Part shown: positions 16,447-25,705 of the stretch, piece by piece | How positions within the stretch are numbered: position 1 is the stretch's first letter | Layout: every line of letters starts with the position of its first letter | NCBI GenBank assembly: GCA_039931615.1 | Contig: JBDTRR010000023.1 | Coordinates: forward strand, 11,851-75,850 | Direction of reading: 5' to 3' | Length of the DNA: 64,000 nucleotides | Source of the DNA: JAHFUI01 sp039931615 | GTDB taxonomy: Bacteria; Acidobacteriota; Vicinamibacteria; Vicinamibacterales; CAVVIG01 | Translations under genes and position numbers: made by a program | The notes under the pieces: model-generated | Seen by the model: the letters and a program-made list of their open reading frames with translations, nothing else | What the model was told of the DNA's origin: nothing | Databases searched by the model: none

Positions 16447-19400
16447 ATGCGCTTCTGCGCCACCCCGCTGAATCGCCGGACGTTTGCGGTCGGCCTGCTC
16501 GTCGCGTCCCTGATCGCGGGTTCCGCCGCCCAGGCCACGGCTCAGACCAACTACATCCCCTACTTCGGCAAGAACAACATCCACTACGACAATTTCAAGT
16601 GGGAGATCTACACCACCGATCATTTCGAGATCTACTACTACCCGGAGATCAAACAGCATCTCGAGCGGGTCGCCGGCTACGCCGAGAGCGCCTACCAGCA
16701 GATCAGCGCCGATCTGCGGCACGATCTGCCGACCGGCTCCAAGGTGCCGCTGATCCTGTTCAAGACGCACAGCGAGTTCGAGCAGCAGAACGTCGCGCCG
16801 GGCGCCGCGCAGGAAGGCGTGCTGGCGTTTGCCGAGCCGACCCGGCAGCGGATGGTGATGCCGATCGATGAGCCGTCCGATCTGTTGTACGGCCTGATCG
16901 TGCACGAGCTGACCCACCAGTTCGAGTTCGACATCATTCCCCAGTCGCTGATCCGCCGGAACGTCCCGCTCTGGGTCAATGAAGGGCTGTCCGACTACGA
17001 GCGCGGCATCTGGAGCCCGATGGATCTCATGACGGTGCGCGACGCGGCCGTCGCCGACATCGTCCCGAAGATGAGCGAGCTCCAGGACTACGGCAACTTC
17101 AGCAACCCGCGCCTGATCTACAACCTCGGCCACGCGGTGTTCGAGTTCATCGAGGCCAAGGTCGGCAAGCAGGGCATCCGCGATTTCCTGTTCGCGTTGC
17201 GCAAGAGCGCCATCGGCGGCGGCGAGGACGCCTACGAAGAAGGCCTGCGGATGAAGAAGGACGAGTTCGATCAGGCGTTCGAACGCTACCTGAAGGAGCG
17301 CTTCAAGCCGTTCCGCGACAAGGAACGGCCCGCCGACTACGGCCGCGACCTGTCGCCGAACAAGGAAAAGACCCACTACGCCGAGGCCTTCTCCATCGCC
17401 CCGTCGCCGTCCGGCGATCTGATCGCCGCCGTCACCGTCAATCGCAAGGACCGCGAGCTCGACATCGTCATCATCTCGGCCAAGGACGGCGAGATCGTCC
17501 GCAACCTGACCAGCGGCTTCGACAAGGATCACGGCTTCGACCACATCGTCCAGCTCGGCGGGCGCGCCGAGATGCCGTGGATCGGCTGGTCGCCGAAAGG
17601 CGATCGGCTGGCCTACTTCGTCCGCACCGAGAAGGAGCGGACGTTGATCATCCAGAACGTCCTGACCAAGGAGATCGAGGACCGGCTGCCGATGAAGGAC
17701 GTCGACGAGCCGGAGTCGCCGAGCTTCGCACCGGACGGCCGGACCATCGTCTTCGCCGCCCTGAAGAACGCCATCGGCGACATCTACTCCATCGACCTGG
17801 CGACCCGCCAGGTCACCAATCTCACCACCGACGACTTCGCCGACTCCGCGCCGGCCTATGCCGCGGACGGCAAATTCCTGGTCTACAACGCCCGGGTGAG
17901 CGGCAATCAGAAGCTGTTCCGCCTCGACCTCGACACCAAGAAGAAGACCCAGCTCACCTTCGGCACCGTCGACGAGACCTCGGCGCAGTTCCTCGACGAC
18001 CACACCATCATGTTCTCGTCGACCGCGACCGACCCGAACCTGCCGATCGAGCCGGACGTCGCCAAGAACGGCACCATCTTCAATATCTGGACGCTCGATC
18101 TGCGCAACGGCGAACTGCGCCAGTACACCGACGCGCTGGGCGGCAACTGGTCGGCCATCGCCCTGAACGAAGGCAGCACCAACCGGATTGCGTTCGTCAG
18201 CTACTACAAGGGCGAGTACGGGATCCGCACCCTCGAGCGCAAGGAACCGCTGCACACGGCGTCGACGGCGGACTTCGGCGCACCGGGGCCGATCATCGAC
18301 TTCCAGGCGCCGCTCCAGCACACCCTGGTCACCGCCAATGTCCGCAAGAAGGGGACGTTCGAGAAGATGTTTCTCGAAGGCCGGCCGCCGGTCAACCTCG
18401 GCGTCACCAGCAACGGCGACATCTTCGGCGGGTCGCAGGTGACGTTCGGCGACGTCCTCGGCGATCAGCAGTTCAACCTGTTCGCCGCCTCGATCGCCCA
18501 GTACCGCACCCTGTCGCTCACCTATGTCAACCTGGCGCGGCGGTTCCAGTTCGCGCTGCAGGGATTCTCGCAGACGCAGTTCTTCTACGGCCAGCTGGGC
18601 GGACTGCTCTACGACCCGGCGTTCGCGCCGTTCATCAGCCGCGATGATGCGATCGGCACCAGAACGGTGCGGGGCGGCACGGTCTTCGGCATCTATCCAT
18701 TCAGCCGCTATCGCCGCGTCGAGCTGTCGGGGGGCCTGGTTCAACTCAACGAGTCGTACAACGATCCGGGGCTGCAGCAGTATTCAAACTGCTACCAGAC
18801 CGGCGGGCCCGGCTGCGAAGGCATCCCCAGCCTCGGCCTGAGCGAGCCGATCTTCCGTAACGGCACGCTGGTGCCGCTCGGCGCGGCGTTCATCCAGGAG
18901 ACCACCGTCTTCCGTGAGTTCGGCCCGCTCGCCGGCAGCACGATGCGGGTGGCCTACGACGTGTCGCCGAAGATCGGCAACACGCTGTCGCGGCAGTCGT
19001 TCGACGGCGACGCCCGCCACTACATGCGCATCGGCACCAGCGGCCTGCTGGCCACGCGCATCCGCGGGTTCAAGAGCATCGGCGAATTCCCCGACTTCAT
19101 CTACTTCGGCGGCAACTCGGAGATGCGCGGCTACGACTACCTGGAGTTCGCGGGACAGAACGTGGTGTTCGCGAACGCCGAGCTCCGCTTTCCGCTGATT
19201 GAGGCGGCGCTGACGCCGGTCGGGGTCATCGGCGGCATCCGGGGCGTCTTCTTCGCCAACATCGGCGGCGGCTGGTTCAACAGCCAGCCGTCATCGGCCG
19301 CCAGCGCCTGCCCGTCGATCGCCAACTTCAAGTTCACCAGCAGCGATGCGATCACCTGCCGGCCGGTGACCGGCTATGAAACCGACGCCTCCGGTTTCCC

Positions 19401-19662
19401 GATTCCCGATTCGACAAACGCCAGCGGCTACCGTCTGAGCTACGGCCCCTCGACCACCGTCAGCGGATTCCGCCTCCAGGATTCGCGGGCGTCGTACGGC
19501 CTCGGCCTCGAGACATTCGCCCTCGGCTTCCCGATTCACTTCGACTGGTCGTGGCGGACCCTCTTGAACAAGCAATGGGAAGACGTGGTGTTCGCCGCCG
19601 ACGGCGGCAGCTCGACGTTCCGCAAGCCGCGGTTTTCGGTGTGGATCGGCTACGACTTCTGA
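16447..19662 (+). CDS. Gluzincin metalloprotease - beta-propeller - BamA-like barrel fusion
   Basis: The 1071-residue protein has a signal peptide (to about residue 34). A metalloprotease-like domain carries HELTH at 153-157 and WVNEGLSDYERG with the third ligand Glu179, the HExxH...E pattern of MA-clan gluzincins. Repeated PD40/TolB-type blades follow at about 300-600 (SPKGDRLAYF, SFAPDGRTIVFA, AYAADGKFLVYN). A C-terminal Omp85/BamA-like beta-barrel ends in SVWIGYDF with a terminal aromatic residue. It is predicted to sit in the outer membrane with the protease in the periplasm. Substrate and role are unknown. It is transcribed alone. ATG 16447 gives the signal peptide. Confidence 0.85.
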   Translation: MRFCATPLNRRTFAVGLLVASLIAGSAAQATAQTNYIPYFGKNNIHYDNFKWEIYTTDHFEIYYYPEIKQHLERVAGYAESAYQQISADLRHDLPTGSKVPLILFKTHSEFEQQNVAPGAAQEGVLAFAEPTRQRMVMPIDEPSDLLYGLIVHELTHQFEFDIIPQSLIRRNVPLWVNEGLSDYERGIWSPMDLMTVRDAAVADIVPKMSELQDYGNFSNPRLIYNLGHAVFEFIEAKVGKQGIRDFLFALRKSAIGGGEDAYEEGLRMKKDEFDQAFERYLKERFKPFRDKERPADYGRDLSPNKEKTHYAEAFSIAPSPSGDLIAAVTVNRKDRELDIVIISAKDGEIVRNLTSGFDKDHGFDHIVQLGGRAEMPWIGWSPKGDRLAYFVRTEKERTLIIQNVLTKEIEDRLPMKDVDEPESPSFAPDGRTIVFAALKNAIGDIYSIDLATRQVTNLTTDDFADSAPAYAADGKFLVYNARVSGNQKLFRLDLDTKKKTQLTFGTVDETSAQFLDDHTIMFSSTATDPNLPIEPDVAKNGTIFNIWTLDLRNGELRQYTDALGGNWSAIALNEGSTNRIAFVSYYKGEYGIRTLERKEPLHTASTADFGAPGPIIDFQAPLQHTLVTANVRKKGTFEKMFLEGRPPVNLGVTSNGDIFGGSQVTFGDVLGDQQFNLFAASIAQYRTLSLTYVNLARRFQFALQGFSQTQFFYGQLGGLLYDPAFAPFISRDDAIGTRTVRGGTVFGIYPFSRYRRVELSGGLVQLNESYNDPGLQQYSNCYQTGGPGCEGIPSLGLSEPIFRNGTLVPLGAAFIQETTVFREFGPLAGSTMRVAYDVSPKIGNTLSRQSFDGDARHYMRIGTSGLLATRIRGFKSIGEFPDFIYFGGNSEMRGYDYLEFAGQNVVFANAELRFPLIEAALTPVGVIGGIRGVFFANIGGGWFNSQPSSAASACPSIANFKFTSSDAITCRPVTGYETDASGFPIPDSTNASGYRLSYGPSTTVSGFRLQDSRASYGLGLETFALGFPIHFDWSWRTLLNKQWEDVVFAADGGSSTFRKPRFSVWIGYDF

Positions 19663-19688
19663 TCCGAACCACTCGAGGACGCAGAGAG

Positions 19689-20177
19689 TTAGCGCTGCTC
19701 CTCGATTTCCCGCTTTTTCAGCAGGCGCGCCTCCCGGCGCGCCTGCGCTTCCCCGCAGACGCGGCGTTCCTCTTCGGTTTCCACCAGCAGCGGCGGCACC
19801 GGGACGCGGACGCCATCCCGCGCGACGGCGACGAACGTCAGGTAGGCGCGGCTGGTCAGCTTCTGCTGGCCGGTCAGCGTCTCCTCCGAGTAGACGTCGA
19901 CCTGCGCTTCGAGCGAGGTGTGGAACGCGCAGGTGACGCGCGACCGCAGGATGATCAGGTCGCCGACCTTGATCGGATACAAGAACTGGAGGTGGTCGAC
20001 CGCGGCGGTCACCAGCAGGCTGCGCGTATGGCGATGGCAGGCGATGGCGCCGGCGATGTCGATCAAGTGCATGACGGTGCCGCCGAGGATGAATCCCAGC
20101 GGATTCGCATCGTTGGGCAGCACCACCTGCACCATTTCCGTGGCGGAATCCGCAGCCCGCTTCGGGGTGAGTTCCAT
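19689..20177 (-). CDS. Hotdog-fold acyl-CoA thioesterase (YciA/BACH type)
   Basis: A 162-residue single hotdog domain with the family pattern NPLGFILGGTVMHLIDIAGAIAC (active-site Asp region), VTAAVDHLQFLYPIKVGDL and ILRSRVTCAFHTSLEAQVDVYSEE. It hydrolyses acyl-CoA thioesters to free acids and CoA in the cytoplasm. The C-terminal 25 residues are a charged helix (RRVCGEAQARREARLLKKRE). The ATG at 20177 starts the domain. It lies downstream of the aspartyl-protease gene with a 92-bp gap holding two hairpins. Confidence 0.9.
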   Translation of the reverse strand: MELTPKRAADSATEMVQVVLPNDANPLGFILGGTVMHLIDIAGAIACHRHTRSLLVTAAVDHLQFLYPIKVGDLIILRSRVTCAFHTSLEAQVDVYSEETLTGQQKLTSRAYLTFVAVARDGVRVPVPPLLVETEEERRVCGEAQARREARLLKKREIEEQR

Positions 20178-20200
20178 GGGGAGACACTGACGAGGACAGG

Positions 20201-20263
20201 GAGGACGCGGAGGCCCTCGGCGTCCTCTGCGCCCTCGTCGGAGGCCGTCCCGAACGGGAAGGC
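20201..20263. repeat. Imperfect hairpins and GAGGAC-type simple repeat between two minus-strand genes
   Basis: GAGGACGC (20201-20208) pairs with GCGTCCTC (20220-20227). A second hairpin, TCCCG-AA-CGGGA, lies at 20248-20259 with GCC/GGC flanks. There is no T-tract. The GAGGAC/GTCCTC wording recurs at 24887-24935. Confidence 0.4.
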
Positions 20264-20269
20264 TTCTCG

Positions 20270-21781
20270 CTAGGAGACGTTCTTCAGCCTGAGCACGCTG
20301 TGCTCGAGGTCGATGCCGACCCGGTAGTTCTTGAGGAACTGCGCCCCGACGATGCCACCGAGCTGGAACCCGAGCAGCACGCTCGGCGCGTCCAGATTGA
20401 GCACGACGACCGGGAAATTCTTGTACTTGATCGCGTCGAACGCCAGGTCGACGCCGGGCAGGAGAAATGCATCCTTTTCCCACCCGGACGTACCCCACAC
20501 TTTCAGCGGAATCCGCCGGTACTCGCTGGTGCCGAGCGCCGTCGCGGTGGCCTGGCTGATCGAGATCACCTCGCCGCCGGTGTCGACAACGAAATTCGCG
20601 GCATGGCCGCCGGTCAAGACGCCGCGGACGGTGGCCAGGCGATAGACGCGGAGGGGCAGATCGAAGTCGCTCGGCTCGACCGGCAGATGCTTGCCGAACG
20701 TCAGCTGGTGCGTCTTGTAGTCGATGATCATCGAGAAGCCGAGCGCCAGCGGCGACAGGCTCTCGGTTTCGCGGCTCGGGATGTCGCGCAGCGGCGGACT
20801 CTTCACCAGCACCGGGATGTTGCGCACTCTCAAGGTGCCGAGCTCGAGCGAATCGATCCGCGCCAGCTGGAGGCCGCGCAGGCCGACGTCGCCCACGCCT
20901 GCGCTCAGCGTGTAGGTGACCGGCGTGATGCCGAGGCGCTGGATGGTCGGCCGCGTCAGCACGGTGCTCTCGGCGCCGGTGTCGACGACGAAGTCCTGCG
21001 CTCCCGATCCATTGACCTTGGCCCGGACGACGATCTTTTCCTTCTCCAGCTTGAAGTCGACGGTGTAGACCTCGTTTTCGGTACCGGGGTCCATGTCGAA
21101 CGGCAGCCGCTGGCCGAACGACCGCAGGAATCGGATCTGCGCCCGGGCCCATTCCGCCTTGTCGCTCTTGTCCTTGTTGGGCAGCAGATTGACGTAGTTG
21201 CTGTAGGCCGCGGCGGCTTCCTCGTATTTGTGCATCCGCTCGTAAATCGCGCCGACCGTATGGTGCAGCTCGAGATCGCGCGGCGAGAGCCGCAGCGCCG
21301 CCTGCGCTTCGTTCATCGCTTCGTCGAACCTGCTCCGCGCCATCAGCGACCGCGCCAGGCCATGACGCCCGCGCGCCAGCTCGGGCGCCAGCGAGAGCGC
21401 GTCCCGATACTGGTCTTCGGCCTGCTCGAACAGCCCGGCGGCCCACAGTGAGTCGCCGTAGAGCGCGACCACCTCGGGACTGCGGGGCGCCATCTTGACC
21501 AGCGTGTCGGCCTCGGTTCGGGCGAGGCCGAATTCGGCCACCCGCAGCGCCGCCTGGACCAGCCCGGACCGCGCCTGGCGCACCGTCGCGGAGTCGTCGG
21601 AGACGACAGCCAGACGGTAGGCATCCAGAGCCTCGGGATACTGGCCCTGCTCGAACAGCATGCGGCCGAGCCGAAGCTGGATGTCAGCCGACTGCGAGGG
21701 GACCTGATCGTCTGCGTGGATCATCAGGCCCGCCGCCGCGATGATGGCCGAAGCTGCGACGACACGAATACCGCTGCGCAT
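20270..21781 (-). CDS. TPR protein with two retropepsin-like aspartyl protease domains
   Basis: The 503-residue exported protein has a signal peptide to about residue 24. Tetratricopeptide repeats cover about 33-215 (GRMLFEQGQYPEALDAYR, AEDQYRDALSLAPE, ELHHTVGAIYERMHKYEEA). Two aspartyl-protease motifs follow, FVVDTGAESTV (Asp267) and FVVDTGGEVIS (Asp400), each starting a 100-residue domain that ends in a GF/GAQFL region. Retropepsins are homodimers, while here both active-site loops are in one chain, as in pepsins. A periplasmic protease or peptide-binding role is inferred. ATG 21781 gives the signal peptide. Confidence 0.8.
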   Translation of the reverse strand: MRSGIRVVAASAIIAAAGLMIHADDQVPSQSADIQLRLGRMLFEQGQYPEALDAYRLAVVSDDSATVRQARSGLVQAALRVAEFGLARTEADTLVKMAPRSPEVVALYGDSLWAAGLFEQAEDQYRDALSLAPELARGRHGLARSLMARSRFDEAMNEAQAALRLSPRDLELHHTVGAIYERMHKYEEAAAAYSNYVNLLPNKDKSDKAEWARAQIRFLRSFGQRLPFDMDPGTENEVYTVDFKLEKEKIVVRAKVNGSGAQDFVVDTGAESTVLTRPTIQRLGITPVTYTLSAGVGDVGLRGLQLARIDSLELGTLRVRNIPVLVKSPPLRDIPSRETESLSPLALGFSMIIDYKTHQLTFGKHLPVEPSDFDLPLRVYRLATVRGVLTGGHAANFVVDTGGEVISISQATATALGTSEYRRIPLKVWGTSGWEKDAFLLPGVDLAFDAIKYKNFPVVVLNLDAPSVLLGFQLGGIVGAQFLKNYRVGIDLEHSVLRLKNVS

Positions 21782-22006
21782 GCATCCTCCAAGCATTCCG
21801 GGGGCGACTCGGGGTGAACCGGTCCTGATCCAGGGCCGGGCCTCATTCAAGAACCGGTCCTCTCGACACCTCGAGGAGAATAACGAATTCACGGCCCTGT
21901 GGGAACAGGATTTCGGTTTCCGAAATGCGGCGGCGAGTCTGGTAAGTCCGGCCAGCCGGACCGCACCGGCTGACCAGGTGGCAGGCCGGTGAGGTGCGAT
22001 GCCGGA
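21782..22006. other. Intergenic region with two palindromes
   Basis: No gene is seen. ATTTCGG-TTT-CCGAAAT (21910-21926) and GTCCGG-CCAG-CCGGAC (21946-21961) are perfect inverted repeats. The second resembles the dispersed GTCCGG...CCGGAC family. They lie behind the NuoI stop codon and may form its transcript end. Confidence 0.4.
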
Positions 22007-22476
22007 CTAGCGCGTGTATTGCTCGATCGGAACGCCGTCGTACATCTGGTCGACGCGGAGAATCTGGGTTTCCCGGCTATAGCTCCCCAGCTCGTAGTCC
22101 TCGCTCATGATCAGCGCCTTGATCGGCTTGGTCGGACAGACCTCTGAGCACAGGCCGCAGAAGCTGCAGCGCGAAAGATTGAAGTCGAAGTAATCGAGGA
22201 TCTTGATCTTCTGGCCCGGCTCGCGGTGGCCGCCGAGCGCGATCAGGTCGTCAGGGCAGGCCTTGGCGCACTGGTCGCAGACGATGCAGGTCTGGGCCCC
22301 GGTGCCGGGCTCGACCTGCAACCGCAGCACGCCGCGGAAGCGCGGCGACGTCGGCCGCCGTTCCGCCGGGTACTGGAACGTGAAGGCGGGCTGCGGCGTG
22401 TACTTCAACGTCAGCCACATGCCCTTCAGCAGGTCGACCAGGAAGACGGTCTTGAGAAACTGGATGATCGTCTGCA

Positions 22477-22477
<1 letters not shown>
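22007..22477 (-). CDS. nuoI: NADH-quinone oxidoreductase subunit I (two 4Fe-4S clusters)
   Basis: This 156-residue protein has a membrane-proximal N-terminal helix and two CxxCxxCxxxCP motifs: CIVCDQCAKACP and CSFCGLCSEVCP. These ligate the N6a/N6b clusters of Complex I. YPAERRPTSPRFRGVLRLQ is the usual NuoI approach segment. The start overlaps the NuoB stop (TGATG), indicating coupled translation. Only nuoB and a ferredoxin gene are adjacent; the remaining nuo genes are not in the window. Confidence 0.92.
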
Positions 22478-23013
<536 letters not shown>

Positions 23014-23082
23014 GTGATTCCTTGACGGGGCGGCGCGCCGGAAGCCTGAGGCTGGGGCCAACCAGCCTCCGGTCCCCCGCCT

Positions 23083-23346
<264 letters not shown>

Positions 23347-23670
23347 GGAACTGACTGGCGCCGGCGCAGCGCGGACCATGGTGAACTGGCTGTCCTCCGC
23401 CGGTTTGGTACGACGCCTGATTATCATACTGAAAAAGCGCGCGGGCGTCTGTGCGGGCGCCGTCGTCCTTGGTCGTGGCGGGCGGCGACCGGCCCGCCGG
23501 CGCCCCGGGTTCAACCGGGCCCGCCGCCGCGACCCGTCCCTCGCGGCGCGGTTTACGCCTGGATCTGCGAGGGCGCCGGCGCGCCATGCCGGGTGCCGGA
23601 GACGCCATCAGCCCGGCCGGCCGTCTGTTGCATTTGGCCGGCTCGTGATCCGGGGGCGGTCTATGATCGG
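23347..23670. other. 324-bp divergent intergenic region, no gene
   Basis: This separates the ferredoxin operon (minus) from the barrel-protein operon (plus). It is very GC-rich with GGCC-type short inverted runs. I see no RNA gene, no convincing promoter and no real coding frame. Confidence 0.4.
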
Positions 23671-24885
23671 ATGGTAATGAGGAAGCCGTGCTGGCGCGCC
23701 GTGGCCTTGATGCTGTGCCTCGCCGCGCCGGCGCCCGCGCAGATCCTCCCGGCGACGCCAATCGTCTTCGGCGACGGCCGCGTCACGCTCGGCGGCGACG
23801 TGGCCTGGTCGATCGCGCCGGATGACGCCGGCTTCTTCAACTACACCGACTACGCTCACTCGGCGCTGCGGATGTTGCGCGTCGCGGTGATGGCGTCGGT
23901 GAAGGCCGGTGATCACGTGGCGCTGCTGGCCGAGGTGCGGAGCGAGAACGGCGGACGGCCCGAACCATACGGCCTGTACTTGCGCATCCGGCCCTGGACG
24001 GCGCGCGCCTTCGACATCCAGATCGGCCGCGTACCGCCCACCTTCGGCGCGTTTCCGCGGCGTGCCTACGCCGCGGACAACCCGCTGATCGGCTATCCGC
24101 TGGCGTATCAGTATCTGACCTCGATCCGATCGGATGCGCTGCCGATCAGCACCGCCGAGCTGGCGGGCATGCGCGGGCGGGGCTGGCTGTCGAATTTCTC
24201 GGTCGGCAATTTGAGCGCCGATCGCGGCGTGCCGCTCGCCAACGCCTTTCGCTGGGACACCGGCGTCCAGGTGCATGCCGGCAACGACGTCATCGACGCC
24301 ACCGGATCCCTGACCGGCGGGACCCTGTCCAACCCGCGGCCGCGCGACGACAACGGCGGCCGGCAGGTGGCGGGGCGGGTCGCCCTGCATCCGGTTCCTG
24401 GACTGATCGTCGGCGGCTCGGGCGCCCGCGGCGCGTTCGTCAGCCAGATTGCCATCCGCGCGGCGCTCGGCGAGACCGCCGTGCAGGACTTCACCCAGAC
24501 GGCGTGGGGCGCCGACGTCGAGTACTCGCGTGATTATTATCTGCTCCGGTTCGAGACGGTCGTCAGCGACTGGACCCTGCCGTTGTCGAGCGCCGTCTCG
24601 CGCAAGCTGCCGCTGCGGGCCGTCGCGGCCTCGGTCGAGGGCCGCTACAAACTGCGGCCGGGCTGGTACGTCGCCGGCCGGCTCGATCATCTCGGCTTCA
24701 GCGAGATTGCCATCAGCTCGATCAGCCAGACCTGGGATGCACCGGTCACCCGCACCACCCTCGGCGGCGGCTATTCGATCCAACGGAATCTGGTGGTGAA
24801 GGGCGAGTTCCAGCTCAACGTCCGGGATGGCGGCCGGGTCCGGAGCGAGCCCATCGGCAGCGCGCAACTAGTGTATTGGTTCTGA
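23671..24885 (+). CDS. Putative outer-membrane beta-barrel protein, first gene of a redox-sensor operon
   Basis: This 404-residue protein has a signal peptide (AVALMLCLAAPAPAQ) and alternating hydrophobic/polar strands throughout (LGGDVAWSI, HVALLAEVRSE, ARAFDIQIGRV, VSGRY-like repeats), ending in SAQLVYWF with a terminal Phe as expected for a barrel. I do not recognise a named family. ATG 23671 and 23677 are both possible starts. The cupredoxin, kinase and response-regulator genes follow on the same strand, so this is probably a porin or binding barrel serving that system. Confidence 0.65.
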   Translation: MVMRKPCWRAVALMLCLAAPAPAQILPATPIVFGDGRVTLGGDVAWSIAPDDAGFFNYTDYAHSALRMLRVAVMASVKAGDHVALLAEVRSENGGRPEPYGLYLRIRPWTARAFDIQIGRVPPTFGAFPRRAYAADNPLIGYPLAYQYLTSIRSDALPISTAELAGMRGRGWLSNFSVGNLSADRGVPLANAFRWDTGVQVHAGNDVIDATGSLTGGTLSNPRPRDDNGGRQVAGRVALHPVPGLIVGGSGARGAFVSQIAIRAALGETAVQDFTQTAWGADVEYSRDYYLLRFETVVSDWTLPLSSAVSRKLPLRAVAASVEGRYKLRPGWYVAGRLDHLGFSEIAISSISQTWDAPVTRTTLGGGYSIQRNLVVKGEFQLNVRDGGRVRSEPIGSAQLVYWF

Positions 24886-24886
24886 T

Positions 24887-24935
24887 ACAGATGAGGACGG
24901 ATCTGACACAGATGAGGACACAGAGGACGGAAAGG
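24887..24935. repeat. ACAGATGAGGAC direct repeat and GAGGAC-type simple sequence
   Basis: ACAGATGAGGAC occurs at 24887-24898 and 24908-24919 and is followed by ACAGAGGACGGA. It begins at the stop codon of the barrel gene and fills the gap before the cupredoxin gene. Confidence 0.75.
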
Positions 24936-24964
24936 TCGCAGAGGTTGGGGGGAGGACGAAAAGG

Positions 24965-25705
24965 TTGCTGAGGACACAGCAATGGCTTTGGCTCGGGGTC
25001 GCGTCCATCGCGCTGTGTGCGGCGCTCGTCGCTGTGGCGGCGGCTTCCTCCGCGCCCTCCGCGCCCTCGTCACCGCTGTCCCCGGCAGGACCGATCCAGC
25101 GCCGGGAATCAGCGACGGGCATGATCCGCGGGCGCGTCGACGTGCGCCGGGCGCCGCCACTGGCCGAGCGCCGACCCAACGTCTCCGACCTCGGCGCCGC
25201 GCGCCGCCGGCCGGTCGCGGAGCGGTCGCCTTCTGTCGTCTATCTCGAAACGGCGCCGCGCGGCGCGTTCGATCCGCTCGACACGCCCCGCGCGGTCATG
25301 GATCAGCGCAACGAGACCTTCGTCCCGCACGTGCTGGCGATCCCGACCGGAACCACCGTCGATTTTCCTAACGGCGACCGGATCTACCACAATGTGTTCT
25401 CCCTCTCGAAGACGGAGCCGTTCGATCTCGGGCGCTATGCGGCCGGCCGCTCGAAACAGGTCCGGTTCGACCGGGCCGGCATCGTCCGGGTGTTCTGCGA
25501 GATCCACTCGCACATGAGTGCCTTCATCCTGGTGTTCAGCCACCCGTTCTTCGCGATGACCGACGCCGAGGGCCGCTACCGGATCGACAACGTGCCGCCC
25601 GGCGCCTACACGGTGATCGGGTGGAACGACGGCGTGTCGTCGGATCCGGCGCCGGTGGCGGTCGGCGCCGGCGGAGTCGCCGAGCTGGATCTCGCTATCA
25701 AATGA
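24965..25705 (+). CDS. Exported cupredoxin-like protein with carboxypeptidase-regulatory-like tail
   Basis: This 246-residue protein has an N-terminal hydrophobic signal and then a Ser/Pro/Ala stretch. A cupredoxin-like domain has its candidate type 1 copper ligands in the right order: His142 (YHNVFS), Cys178, His181 or His183, and Met184 (VFCEIHSHMSAF). The C-terminal part (AMTDAEGRYRIDNVPPGAYTVIGW) is a carboxypeptidase-regulatory-like fold. It may bind copper and carry electrons or sense copper in the periplasm. It starts with TTG 24965. Its stop overlaps the kinase start (ATGA), so the products probably function together. Confidence 0.75.
   Translation: MLRTQQWLWLGVASIALCAALVAVAAASSAPSAPSSPLSPAGPIQRRESATGMIRGRVDVRRAPPLAERRPNVSDLGAARRRPVAERSPSVVYLETAPRGAFDPLDTPRAVMDQRNETFVPHVLAIPTGTTVDFPNGDRIYHNVFSLSKTEPFDLGRYAAGRSKQVRFDRAGIVRVFCEIHSHMSAFILVFSHPFFAMTDAEGRYRIDNVPPGAYTVIGWNDGVSSDPAPVAVGAGGVAELDLAIK

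Noticed and set aside
16345..18744. 799-codon open frame on the minus strand
   Set aside because: Antisense to the metalloprotease-barrel gene; no domain, composition typical of a high-GC shadow frame.
23347..23670. Small gene or RNA in the ferredoxin/barrel gap
   Set aside because: Open frames here are Arg/Gly/Pro-rich on both strands and have no ribosome site; no RNA fold stands out.
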